NCBI RefSeq assembly: GCF_963664415.1
Contig: NZ_OY761445.1
Span: forward strand, 2,940,501-3,004,500
DNA from: an uncultured Desulfobacter sp.
GTDB taxonomy: Bacteria; Desulfobacterota; Desulfobacteria; Desulfobacterales; Desulfobacteraceae
Length of the DNA: 64,000 nt
Direction of reading: 5' to 3'
Shown here: positions 25,530 through 34,571 of the stretch, piece after piece
How positions within the stretch are numbered: the first letter of the stretch is position 1
Layout: each line of letters begins with the position of its first letter
Translations under genes and position numbers: made by a program
Notes under the pieces: model-generated
What the model was told of the DNA's origin: nothing
Databases searched by the model: none
The model's input: the letters and a program-made list of their open reading frames with translations, nothing else

Positions 25530-27308
25530 TTATTTGTGAAGATTCCACGCCTGTGCCTGTTCATAATTTTCCCAGAGGACGGCATACACACTGTTATTGT
25601 TGATCAGCTCCCCATGACGCCCTTTTTCTGCAATCATGCCCTGGTCAAACACAACGATCTGGTTCACATCTCTTATGGTGGACAGCCTGTGGGCGATGAT
25701 GATGACGGTTTTGCCTTTCATCAGACTTGACACTGCCCGGATGATCTCTTCCTCGTTTTCCGGATCAGCAAATGCGGTGGCCTCGTCAAGCACAACAATG
25801 GGGGCATTTCGCAAAATCGCCCTGGCGATGGTGATTCTCTGCTTCTGCCCACCCGAAAGCCGCAAGCCTCTGTCTCCGGCAACGGTGTCGTATCCGTCGG
25901 GAAGAGACAAAATAAAGTCATGGATCTGTGATGCCTTTGCCGCCTCATATATCTCTTCATCCGAGGCATCCGGTTTGGCAAGCCTGATATTATTGGCAAT
26001 GGTATCATTGAATAAAAAGGTGTCCTGAAAGACAAACGACACATGGTTCATCAATGTTTCCGGCAGCATCTTGCGAATGTCGGTGCCGCCGACTCGGATC
26101 GTACCTTTTTCAACATCCCAGAATCGGGGTATCAATCTTGCCACAGTGGTTTTTCCGGCACCGGACGGCCCGACCAGGGCCGTTACGGTCCCTTCCGGGA
26201 CTTCAAAGCTGACATCCTGCAGGGCATAGCTGTCTCTGTTTTCATATCTGAAGCTCACCTGGTCAAACACAACGGATGCGTCTTTGGGCGTTTCAGGATG
26301 CCCTGTCACCGGCATGGTCTTCATGGCCATGATATCCTGTATTCTCAATGCTCCGGCTTCGGATTTTTTTATAAAGTTATTAAGCCACATGAGCGGCATC
26401 ATGGCATCGGCCATACCGGTACTGAGCATCAACAGCGCAATAAAATTGGGAAAGGCAAGGGTTCCTGTGGATATAAAAATGATACCCGCAGCAGTTACGG
26501 CCACCAGCGTGGGCATGGGGCTCAGAATCAGTATCCCCACCCTGGATGCGTTGCCGGAATAGTCATACCAGGACTTGACCGCAACCCGGAATTCATCCAG
26601 CGCCTTTGTGTATCTTTTAAAGGAGCTTGTTCCGGCATCAAAGGTCCTGACCACAGGCATGGCCTGCACAAACTCAATGACCGCCGAGTTAATCATCTCC
26701 TGGCTTTCATCATACTTTTTCCTGAGCACTTCATTGTCCCGCATGGCCAGACGCATGAATACCCCGCCCAAAAGCAGTACAGCGATACTGACCAGGGCAA
26801 GACGCCAGTCAATGACAAACATCATGATCAGGGACATCACCGGTCCTGCAAGGCTTTTACCGATAAACGGGGTGCTGTCCGCCACAAAGGCATGAAGCAT
26901 GTTCACATCGTCAACAAGCACTTTTTTCAGCGTTCCTGAACCGGTGTTGGTAATAAACCCCAGCGGCAATTTTGCCAAATGATCAGAAAGCCGGGTTCTT
27001 AAAATCTGCTCAAGACGAAAGGCGCCCAGGTGTGAAATCACAAAGGCCCCTTTGCGGCAGACAAAACTTACGATCACCAGAACTGCGATCAGAATCAGCA
27101 ACAGCCAAAGATTAATGCGAAGTCCCAACACAGCCGCAGCGTTTCCGGTTACAACGGCGTTCAGTGCCCCGGCCATGAAATAGATACTGACAATGGAAGC
27201 AACCGCGCCAACGGCCGCAGTGCCCATTGCCAGATAAATCCAGGACATAACCGGATTCATGATCGCCCACAACCCTCGTTTTATTTCGTTCTCTTTCATT
27301 GTATTCAT
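25530..27308 (-). CDS. YbtP-like fused ABC transporter (membrane domain plus ATPase)
   Basis: 592 residues, first gene of the four-gene leftward block. Membrane domain about 20-310; ATPase about 340-585 with 'GPSGAGKTT', 'FVFQDTFLFNDTIANNI', 'LSGGQKQR', 'IVVLDEATAF' and 'IAHRLSTI'. The next gene starts 11 bp after its stop codon. Together they would form a heterodimeric inner-membrane transporter for a metal chelate (family knowledge of YbtPQ/IrtAB; the ligand is unknown). The upstream gap (27309-27556) is shared with a divergent dead kinase gene and should hold the promoter. No convincing Fur box was found there. Confidence 0.88.
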   Translation of the reverse strand: MNTMKENEIKRGLWAIMNPVMSWIYLAMGTAAVGAVASIVSIYFMAGALNAVVTGNAAAVLGLRINLWLLLILIAVLVIVSFVCRKGAFVISHLGAFRLEQILRTRLSDHLAKLPLGFITNTGSGTLKKVLVDDVNMLHAFVADSTPFIGKSLAGPVMSLIMMFVIDWRLALVSIAVLLLGGVFMRLAMRDNEVLRKKYDESQEMINSAVIEFVQAMPVVRTFDAGTSSFKRYTKALDEFRVAVKSWYDYSGNASRVGILILSPMPTLVAVTAAGIIFISTGTLAFPNFIALLMLSTGMADAMMPLMWLNNFIKKSEAGALRIQDIMAMKTMPVTGHPETPKDASVVFDQVSFRYENRDSYALQDVSFEVPEGTVTALVGPSGAGKTTVARLIPRFWDVEKGTIRVGGTDIRKMLPETLMNHVSFVFQDTFLFNDTIANNIRLAKPDASDEEIYEAAKASQIHDFILSLPDGYDTVAGDRGLRLSGGQKQRITIARAILRNAPIVVLDEATAFADPENEEEIIRAVSSLMKGKTVIIIAHRLSTIRDVNQIVVFDQGMIAEKGRHGELINNNSVYAVLWENYEQAQAWNLHK

Positions 27309-27556
27309 CCAACCTTGTATTTGTATGTGGCCTTTCTCATCTGAAAAGCGAACGGGTACAACCTACTATGAGAAGCAAAAAAAAGCTGTCGAATGCGGAA
27401 CAAATGATATCTATGGCTGAAAAAATCATTGAAGCGTAACATAATAATAACAATGACTATACCAACCGATACGCTATTTTTATGAGATTATACTTTTTTT
27501 CTTTGATTCGGCTAATAAATTTGTTATTCTTCCGACAAAATTTGAGAGCGTGATCG

Positions 27557-28672
27557 ATGTTTAAAGTTAAAACAAAACTGAGATTTATCCTGACACTTTA
27601 TGTCTGTCTTCCCATCCTCCTCATCATGTTAATGGTCGGCGGTACAAAGGTTTTCTATGATGAAGCATTCCAAAGTGCCATGGTACTGAGCATCACACTG
27701 GCCATCCTTCTGCCGATTTTCAGTCCACATATCATCGGATTCAGGTGGCTGTTTTTAGGACAGCTGAATCAAATATTCGATATCTGCCAATTAATCAGGA
27801 AAAGAGATTACAACTATTTTCAACTGCCGAACGAAACAAATGAGCCGAAGGATGAAAATGAGATACAGCGTTTAATCCATTGAGCTGCAAATAGGCATCA
27901 AGGATACCGGCATCGGTATTCCTGCGGATCAGCTACCGACGCTTTTTGACGCATTCACCCAGGTGGACGGTTCTACAACACGAAAGTACGGGGGCAGCGG
28001 CCTTGGCTTGGCGATTTCAAAACATCTTATAAAATTGATGGGTGGTGAAATCACAATCCGGAGCAAACCCGGTCAAGGCAGCCTGTTTAAATTTTTTTTT
28101 GTGATCCTTAAACCAGACCTTTCATGCGCCCAAAGGCACCTGCCCATAACGTCTCCAAACCAAAAAATCCTTGTTGTGGAGGATATATGCAGTACAAGGC
28201 AAATGCTTTTTGACACATTAACTTCATTTTCATTCAGGCCTGTCTGCGTTGAATCCGGAGTGCTCGCCCTTAAAGCTTTAGAGGAAACATCCGGCGATGA
28301 TGTTTTTCGCATCATCTTAATTGATTCGGGCATGCCGGAAATGGACGGCATCGAAACCGTCAAACAGATTCAACGCCTGCCCGGCATAACAAAACCGCCC
28401 ACAATACTCATGACGCCCATTTATGAAAAAGAAAAAACTATTATGGCTGCAAATGGACTGAATATTGACGATTTTATTGAAAAGCCGTTCTTGAATCTTC
28501 AAAGGACAATCATCCGCCCATTATCGCCATGACAGCCAATGCAATGCCCGAAGATAAAAAACAATGCATGAAAGCCGGCATGGTGGCCCATATACCCAAA
28601 CCGGTTAAGCCCCAATATTTGTTTAATGTTTTGCAAAAATGGGTTGTTGGAAAAAATGAAACACTGGATTAA
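27557..28672 (+). pseudogene. decayed membrane hybrid histidine kinase
   Basis: The pieces of one BarA-like kinase are present but out of frame and with parts missing. The N-terminal 108 codons have two membrane helices ('FILTLYVCLPILLIMLMV'), then a stop at 27881-27883. From 27882 another frame continues straight into the ATPase domain ('IKDTGIGIPADQLPTLFDAF', 'GGSGLGLAISKHL'), so HisKA and the phospho-acceptor are deleted. A receiver follows ('ILVVEDICSTRQML', 'ILIDSGMPEMDG') and breaks at about 28500. The end of a second receiver lies in a third frame ('IIAMTANAMPEDKKQCMKAG', 'IPKPVKPQYLF') up to the TAA at 28670-28672. At least two deletions or frameshifts are needed to explain this. Confidence 0.88.
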
Positions 28673-28750
28673 AGAAAACAAATTTAGCGAGGAACAATCC
28701 TCCCTTCTAAATGTAATGATACCGGCACTACCATAAATTTTGACAGCCTG

Positions 28751-28784
28751 TTGACAATAATAATAAAATTTGTTGTTATTGTTA
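28751..28784. promoter_or_regulatory. AT-rich palindrome overlapping a TTGACA -35-like box
   Basis: TGACAATAATAATAAA and its near-complement TTTGTTGTTATTGTTA form a 33-bp dyad with three mismatched pairs. TTGACA at 28751 begins it, and a TTATCT-like -10 box follows near 28782. It precedes the short frame at 28847 and the AraC gene at 29093, so it could be an operator for the latter. Confidence 0.4.
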
Positions 28785-28846
28785 TCTAACTTTATTTGCG
28801 GATAAAAACACCATATTTAAAATTATCGCCCAATTTTGAGGCCGGT

Positions 28847-29062
28847 ATGGAACAGAGCAAACCAATTATCGACACGTGCACCTTTTGTGGAGGCAATTAC
28901 AGCCTTAAGGACATCCGGCGGCATGACAGTGTTTTTAAGACGTATCGGGACTTTCATATAACGGCCACGGGCCGTCCGGGGTCTATTAACACCCAGGCTT
29001 CGGCCTACAACAAAGATAGAAAGAATCCAGTTCGTTGCTGGAGACTTTCTTACACAAAATGA
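28847..29062 (+). CDS. short CxxC protein, apparently truncated by repeat R4
   Basis: From the ATG at 28847 (GAGG upstream) about 37 codons look genuine: 'MEQSKPIIDTCTFCGGNYS' has a CxxC pair that could bind zinc, followed by 'LKDIRRHDSVFKTYRDFH'. From 28958 onward the frame reads through structured repeat R4 and then stops, so the original C-terminus has been replaced. No family was recognised. Confidence 0.3.
   Translation: MEQSKPIIDTCTFCGGNYSLKDIRRHDSVFKTYRDFHITATGRPGSINTQASAYNKDRKNPVRCWRLSYTK
28958..29053 (+). repeat. structured repeat R4 (full copy)
   Basis: Starts ATAACGGCCACGGGCCG. The first stem pairs GGGCCG with CGGCCT around GGGGT...ACCC. The linker is CAACAAAGAT. The second stem is GAAAG-aa-TCCAG...CTGGA-ga-CTTTC, then TTACAC. 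TCCAG/CTGGA replaces CTGGGT/ACCCAG of R2, a paired change. It begins where a short coding frame is cut and ends 40 bp before the AraC start at 29093. Confidence 0.88.
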
Positions 29063-29092
29063 TGCGGCTTAGACCGGGTCTTCTTCTCGGCG

Positions 29093-30154
29093 TTGGAAGC
29101 AGATGGATGCAAAGGACTTTTTCCGATAAGACAAAACAAGCGACCTATGGCAGCGTTGTCCGGCATTCAAAACTATAGCTCCATTTTCGGTGATTTCAAA
29201 ATCAATCTCCTGGATTATCGAAACGGGTATGAATATTATTGGTCATGCCCCAGTCATATGGGGCAGGGATTCATGTACATGATCAATCTGCGGCCGGATC
29301 TGGCCATGTCCATGGGAAATTTCTGCTTTTCATCCCCGCTGGCGTACAGTTACAAAACTGAAGGATCTTGCGTTATCTTCGGATTCACCCTGTCAGGGGA
29401 CGTGAGCACTACCATCCAGCACCGATCGGTCCCAAGCACTTTCAGATATCTGGAAAAGGGCTGCTGCGTTTTGTCCTACTTGCCCCGGTTGGAAGGAATC
29501 ACCTGCTATCAGCCAAACAGATCGATAGCGGGCGTCCAGATCTTTGTCAGTCACGATCTGTTCAATTCCCTGCTGGATCACGAATACTGCCGAATACCCG
29601 GGGATCTCAACGATATGGCCCTCAACCAGAGGCCCTATATTAAATCCTCAGCCTTCCCTCCCGCTGTCCGGATTATTATCCGCCAGCTTCTGTCCTGCAG
29701 TCTCAGGGGGCCCATGAAAACTATGTATTTGGAAAGTAAGGCTTTGGAACTAATCACCATGGGCCTGAGCCTATTTGCGCCACCGAAGCAAGAGAACAAG
29801 ATTTCAAGACCCATTAGAACCAGCGACATGGATGCTGTTATCCGCACCCGGGAGCTGATCTGCCGCCGGTTTAAAAACCCTCCGGCGCTTCAGGAACTTG
29901 CCAAAAGCGTGGGGCTTCAGCACACCCGCCTCAATCAATGTTTCCGTGAGGTTTACGGCACCACTATTTTCAACTACGTTAAGGAACTTCGTCTCACCCA
30001 TGCCAAAGGCCTGCTGGATCAGGGCCGGATCAATGTCACCGAGGCCGCATTCGAATCGGGTTATGCCAGTCTAAGCCATTTTTCCAGAGCCTTCAAATCC
30101 GAATTCGGCACCGGACCCGGGGCCTACCTTCGTCAGTCAAAACATCAGAATTAG
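29093..30154 (+). CDS. AraC-family regulator, PchR-like (2)
   Basis: 353 residues from a TTG; an in-frame ATG at 29147 is an alternative and neither has a clear ribosome site. The C-terminal AraC HTH pair is well formed ('LAKSVGLQHTRLNQCFREVYG', 'VTEAAFESGYASLSHFSRAFK', 'FGTGPGAYLRQ'). The N-terminal domain shares 'YYWSCP...GQGFMYMINLRPDL' with the regulator at 32641 ('FFWHCP...GSGTFQRVKIRPGF'), so the two are paralogues that flank a TonB receptor. PchR-type proteins sense ferric siderophore and activate the receptor gene. Here the receptor starts 194 bp downstream on the same strand. Confidence 0.85.
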   Translation: MEADGCKGLFPIRQNKRPMAALSGIQNYSSIFGDFKINLLDYRNGYEYYWSCPSHMGQGFMYMINLRPDLAMSMGNFCFSSPLAYSYKTEGSCVIFGFTLSGDVSTTIQHRSVPSTFRYLEKGCCVLSYLPRLEGITCYQPNRSIAGVQIFVSHDLFNSLLDHEYCRIPGDLNDMALNQRPYIKSSAFPPAVRIIIRQLLSCSLRGPMKTMYLESKALELITMGLSLFAPPKQENKISRPIRTSDMDAVIRTRELICRRFKNPPALQELAKSVGLQHTRLNQCFREVYGTTIFNYVKELRLTHAKGLLDQGRINVTEAAFESGYASLSHFSRAFKSEFGTGPGAYLRQSKHQN

Positions 30155-30348
30155 TCCTCTCTGGTAATATTTAACCAGCCTGTTCTTTTAAGGCAAAAAA
30201 TAAATTCTTTTATGATTAGCAAAAACCATCAACCAGATGTATCTCTCAATAAAAAAAAGTCATTGGTGGTTCAAATCTAAATCAATGAACGAAACGGCAG
30301 AGAAGATAAGGCTAATTGGTGTGAACAATTAAAATAAGGAAAGAAAGA

Positions 30349-32460
30349 ATGCGCAGTATTTCCCTAGTTACATATTTCGTAGTCCTTGGCAGTGTCTTTG
30401 CGATTAGCCTTGCCCAAGCGAAGGAGCCGGCAGATACCACTCTGGAAACCATTACAGTCACTGCGAACAAAATTAATGAAGACGTACAAAATATCCCCCA
30501 AAGTATTACCGTAATGGATGAGGTTATTCTTGATGAAAAGGGAATCACAAGTATTCCCGAGATGATCAGTGAGATTCCCAATATGAGAGTAACCTCATCA
30601 CCTCCAAATGGAAACACTGTGAGTTTTAGGGGTCTTAATTCTTCTCTGTTCACCAGTAACAATCCCGTGGTCTTGTATATAGACGGCATACCCACAACCG
30701 ATCAATATGCTTATAGTGCCTCCTTCGCCAATATAGAGCGGATTGAGGTCTTACGGGGCCCTCAAGGCACCCTGTACGGGAAGGATGCCATTGGCGGGGT
30801 CATCAATATTGTTACCAAGACACCCACCGATGAATGGCATGGAAAGGTCGGGGCTGAGTATGGCAGATTCAACCATATGCAAGGTATTTTTAACACAAGT
30901 GGACCACTGGTTGATAATAAGCTGTTTTTGGGAGTCAACGGACAGTTCCAGCAGGATGACGGCTGGATTGAAAATACCTACACTGGAATGGATTCGGATG
31001 CTGATCCATCCGAGGAACAGAGGATAAACGGTTATTTTTTGTATACACCAACACAAGCGTTTACAGCACGGCTTACCCTTTCCGGAGAACGCATTGACGG
31101 TTCGTGGATAAATGGTTATTCGTTGCCGGGTTCTGCAGACATCAATGAGGTTAACAGAGATGACGCAGAAGAGGTTTCCTTTGATACTACTGACTGTGAA
31201 ACGGAACAAGAAATTTTTTCACAAAGCCTGAAGTTAAGCTATGATTTTGAAGTAATGACCTTGACCTCGATTACAACGCATAAATATTCTGAGCTAGATT
31301 ATTTAACTGATGGGGATTATGGTGACGACCCTACATACGCAGGTTTAACACACTTTATGCATATAGATTTTGAAAATTATACTCAGGAAATCCGCCTGGC
31401 CGGTAATAATGAGACCGGAATCCGCTGGGTGGGTGGTTTGTATTTCGACTATGAGGACCGTGAAGAGGGGCCTTTAGGCCAGCAGTTTCCTGTGTATGGT
31501 TACGAATACGAAATGAATTGCGAATCCGATACAGAGAGCACCACATACGCGATTTTTGGTCAAGTTATAATACCGTTTAAGAAGCGTTTCGAATTAACCT
31601 TAGGTGGTCGTTATCAATATATTAACAAGGATTACGCCCTGGATACTTATTATCTGCCGGTGGGCACAAGCGGAGTGCCCATGTTCTCGTTGGACACAGG
31701 TAAAGACTGGAGTGTATTTATACCAAAGGCGGCTCTTTCCTATAGTTTGAACAATAACTGGAATACCTATGCATCCTATTCCGAAGGATACATGCCCGGC
31801 GGTTTCAATTACTTCGCATCCTCAGGAACTGCTGAGGACAATAGTTTTGAACCACAGCGATCAAAGAATTATGAGATAGGAATCAAGGGACGCCTGGACC
31901 GGTTACGGATGGCAGCATCCATATTTTATATGAATATTGAAGATATCCATGTCTACAAGACCTCTGGAATGGAATATTATTATACTGATAATGCGGACAG
32001 CGCTCATTCCCAGGGGGTTGAACTGGAGTTGGCTTATCGCCTTACGGATAGTATTGAGTTGACCGGTTCTTTTGGAATTATTGACGCGGAATACGATAGA
32101 TATGATGCTGGAGATGGCGTATCTTTTGATGGAGAAAAAATTCAAACCACACCTTCATATACAGCAAACATTGGCGCTACCTATATTCATCCTAAAGGGT
32201 TCTATTCACGTGTTGACCTGAAAGCTACCGGTGAAACGTATTTCTATAATGATATAAATAAATCTTTCGACAAGGAAGATGCTTACATCACCCTTGCTGC
32301 AAGGGTTGGATATCAAACCGGTAGCTGGGACTTTTATGTATACGGCAAAAACCTTACCGACAAGGAATATATAACCAGCTACACGCCGACTTCAACGTAT
32401 TCGCTGATTGAATTTGGGGACCCTCTTACCGTCGGTGTTGGTGTTCGATACCGGTTTTAA
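30349..32460 (+). CDS. TonB-dependent outer-membrane receptor, siderophore type (2)
   Basis: 703 residues. The ATG follows AAGGAAAG. Signal peptide 'ISLVTYFVVLGSVFAISLAQA' is followed by a TonB box-like 'LETITVTANK'. The plug contains 'NIERIEVLRGPQGTLYGKD' and 'GGVINIVTKTP'; the barrel ends 'VGVRYRF'. 'YSEGYMPGGFNYF' is shared in position with 'VAKGYLVGGYNF' of receptor 1, so the two are distant paralogues of the FyuA-like group. It is flanked by two related AraC regulators (29093 and 32641). The downstream ABC importer at 33876 could handle the same ligand in the periplasm, but that gene set has its own start region. Confidence 0.9.
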   Translation: MRSISLVTYFVVLGSVFAISLAQAKEPADTTLETITVTANKINEDVQNIPQSITVMDEVILDEKGITSIPEMISEIPNMRVTSSPPNGNTVSFRGLNSSLFTSNNPVVLYIDGIPTTDQYAYSASFANIERIEVLRGPQGTLYGKDAIGGVINIVTKTPTDEWHGKVGAEYGRFNHMQGIFNTSGPLVDNKLFLGVNGQFQQDDGWIENTYTGMDSDADPSEEQRINGYFLYTPTQAFTARLTLSGERIDGSWINGYSLPGSADINEVNRDDAEEVSFDTTDCETEQEIFSQSLKLSYDFEVMTLTSITTHKYSELDYLTDGDYGDDPTYAGLTHFMHIDFENYTQEIRLAGNNETGIRWVGGLYFDYEDREEGPLGQQFPVYGYEYEMNCESDTESTTYAIFGQVIIPFKKRFELTLGGRYQYINKDYALDTYYLPVGTSGVPMFSLDTGKDWSVFIPKAALSYSLNNNWNTYASYSEGYMPGGFNYFASSGTAEDNSFEPQRSKNYEIGIKGRLDRLRMAASIFYMNIEDIHVYKTSGMEYYYTDNADSAHSQGVELELAYRLTDSIELTGSFGIIDAEYDRYDAGDGVSFDGEKIQTTPSYTANIGATYIHPKGFYSRVDLKATGETYFYNDINKSFDKEDAYITLAARVGYQTGSWDFYVYGKNLTDKEYITSYTPTSTYSLIEFGDPLTVGVGVRYRF

Positions 32461-32640
32461 CTCCCTCTTTTTTAGTAGCGAGCAGTTTGCCTACAGATAA
32501 AATAGCAGGATAAATGCCATCTGTGGCTGAAACCAAAAGAGTGAATTCATATATTGACATAAACAGTTGGTTAATATAGAAAAAATTAGACAAGACTATT
32601 ATTTTTTATTAAACTGGTTCAAATAAATAGGGAAAGTAAA

Positions 32641-33672
32641 GTGGGAAAAACTATTAATATGAACTTCGATACAATCGGTTTGGACTTCAACTACGACGAT
32701 TTTATCACGTTTCATGGAAAAAAAGTGATTCCCCATACTCAACCGGAGCCCGATGAATTTTTCTGGCATTGTCCCCGGGAGCTGGGAAGCGGTACATTTC
32801 AAAGAGTAAAGATCAGGCCGGGGTTTGACTTATGGCTGACAGACTGTTCCTTTTGCCGGGATATCATTTTTAAAAATTATGAGATCCCGGTAACCATCCA
32901 GTTCAACTTTACCCTTTCCGGCCACTACCGTGTCCGCCTTAGCGGCAGCCCAAACTACCAGCGGTATTTTGGCGAATTTCATGGGATCAGCTATTATAAG
33001 GATGAATATTCCTATTGCAGATTAATCCATGATGTTCCCGCACGCAGTGTATCCTTAACCCTTCAGCCGGATGTTTTTTTAGCCTGCTATAAAGAACACC
33101 TTCACCTGATGCCCCCCGTTATTCACGATATGATCCGGGGTAAGGTAAATACCGGGTATCTATATCAAAGCACAATTACGCCGGCTATTCGGGAGGTCAT
33201 ACATCAAATCAGCGGATGTCGTTTTCACGGTATTGCCCGCAAACTGTTTCTTGAGAGCAAAGCATTGGAGCTGCTTTCGCTCCAACTGGATCAAATATGT
33301 ACAAGTTCGGTTTCCAGCCCTTCATGCATGAGAATTCATCCCCAAGATAAAAAGCAGATTGAAGGCGTCCGGGATATTCTTGCCGGCAATTTGGAGACGC
33401 CGCCCAGTCTGCAGCAACTTGCAAAATCAGCAGGCATGTCCCACCCCAAACTCAACCGGTGCTTCAAAGAGATCTACGGGATGACGGTTTTCCAATACCT
33501 TAGAACAGAGCGGCTCAACAGGGCCAAAATCATGCTTCAGGAAGAAGGCTATTCTGTAACCGAAACCGCCTTTCAGGTAGGATACGATTCAGTGAGCCAC
33601 TTTTCCCAGGTTTATAAAAAACAATTCGGTGCGTCTCCCAGCGCTTCGGTTAGATTTATGACCGAAGGCTGA
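32641..33672 (+). CDS. AraC-family regulator, PchR-like (3)
   Basis: 343 residues from a GTG at 32641 behind AGGGAAAG; the ATG at 32659 is the alternative. The C-terminal HTH pair is 'LAKSAGMSHPKLNRCFKEIYG' and 'VTETAFQVGYDSVSHFSQVYK', then 'FGASPSASVRF'. The sensing domain is related to the regulator at 29093. Being downstream of the receptor and upstream of an ABC importer, it may control either. Three PchR-like regulators within 17 kb suggest that several distinct ligands are monitored. 33673-33762 shows nothing else. Confidence 0.86.
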   Translation: MGKTINMNFDTIGLDFNYDDFITFHGKKVIPHTQPEPDEFFWHCPRELGSGTFQRVKIRPGFDLWLTDCSFCRDIIFKNYEIPVTIQFNFTLSGHYRVRLSGSPNYQRYFGEFHGISYYKDEYSYCRLIHDVPARSVSLTLQPDVFLACYKEHLHLMPPVIHDMIRGKVNTGYLYQSTITPAIREVIHQISGCRFHGIARKLFLESKALELLSLQLDQICTSSVSSPSCMRIHPQDKKQIEGVRDILAGNLETPPSLQQLAKSAGMSHPKLNRCFKEIYGMTVFQYLRTERLNRAKIMLQEEGYSVTETAFQVGYDSVSHFSQVYKKQFGASPSASVRFMTEG

Positions 33673-33762
33673 AAGCAACCGGACCATTAAATACCAGCCT
33701 TATCAAATCCCCCCTTTAAAGTTGATTTTTCGAACCAGACCCGGTATGGATTAGCCAGTGTA

Positions 33763-33818
33763 AATGACAGCCATGGGCTGACCTGGTATATTGATTCCCA
33801 GGCAATCCCAACAACCAG
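33763..33818 (+). repeat. structured repeat R5 (5'-half copy)
   Basis: Reads ATGACAGCCATGGGCTGACC. Outer TGGG/CCCA and inner CTGG/CCAG stems can form, with CCCAACAACC after them. The second hairpin is absent. It ends 58 bp before the ABC ATPase start. Confidence 0.7.
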
Positions 33819-33875
33819 AGATGAAGTTAATTCAACAAATTATTGTGATATTCATATACCCCATCGGAGAAGGCT

Positions 33876-34571
33876 ATGCAGTTTGAATGCAGGGGCCTGA
33901 CCTTCACTTACCCGGAGGCGGACAAACCGGTCCTTGAGAATCTTAATTTTTCCATGGCCGCACCGGGATTTAATGCTGTTTTCGGGCCATCCGGCGTGGG
34001 TAAAACCTCCTTTGCAAGAATTCTTGCCGGCGGCAGCAACGGCCCTGGGGGGAGTACACTGATTTATGAAGGCATTTCCACGATTTTGTATTCTTACAAC
34101 CAAGAGCGTCTGCCTGGCTGGTCCAGCACCGGCAGCCACCTGGAAAAGGTGTGCCCCTCAAAAAATTCAGATCTGAAAAAAGAGCTTATCAAAATCTTCA
34201 ACGTGGAAGCCCTGTTGGGATCACGCTTTTCCCAGTTGTCCATGGGCCAGCAGAACCGGATGAACCTTATCCGCTACCTGATCCAGGACTTTGATCTGCT
34301 GATACTGGATGAAAGTCTTGCCAATGTGGATGAAGCTTTGCGGGAAACCATTGTCCTGGCCATGAAAGAGATATTTCCGGCAAAGCTGTTTCTTTATATC
34401 TCCCATAATCTCATGGAAGTGGCACGTTTCTGCAAAGACATCCTTGTATTAAGCCGTCCCGGAAAAGGCAAGGGGGCCGTTGTGGTTAAGGGCCAGAATT
34501 ATGAAACAGGCTATACGGCCGATCCCCGGGCCATTGACCGGTCCATGCTGGAGATTATGAATGCTGTTTAG
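33876..34571 (+). CDS. ABC transporter ATPase (SsuB/TauB/ThiZ type)
   Basis: 231 residues: Walker A 'GPSGVGKTS', signature 'LSMGQQNR', Walker B 'LLILDES', H-loop 'YISHNLMEV'. It is short for the SsuB/TauB group. The Q-loop is present as 'YSYNQERLPGWSS', which matches the 'FQ...LLPW' of this group. It is the first gene of a three-gene operon; the permease ATG (34561) lies inside its last codons. It powers uptake of a small molecule delivered by the NMT1-type binding protein at 35325. GGAGAAGG precedes the ATG. Confidence 0.87.
   Translation: MQFECRGLTFTYPEADKPVLENLNFSMAAPGFNAVFGPSGVGKTSFARILAGGSNGPGGSTLIYEGISTILYSYNQERLPGWSSTGSHLEKVCPSKNSDLKKELIKIFNVEALLGSRFSQLSMGQQNRMNLIRYLIQDFDLLILDESLANVDEALRETIVLAMKEIFPAKLFLYISHNLMEVARFCKDILVLSRPGKGKGAVVVKGQNYETGYTADPRAIDRSMLEIMNAV

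Noticed and set aside
27441..27458. AT-rich AATAATAACAATGAC upstream of the ABC operon as a shared operator with 28751-28784
   Set aside because: Similar base composition only; orientation and spacing of the half-sites do not match the palindrome.
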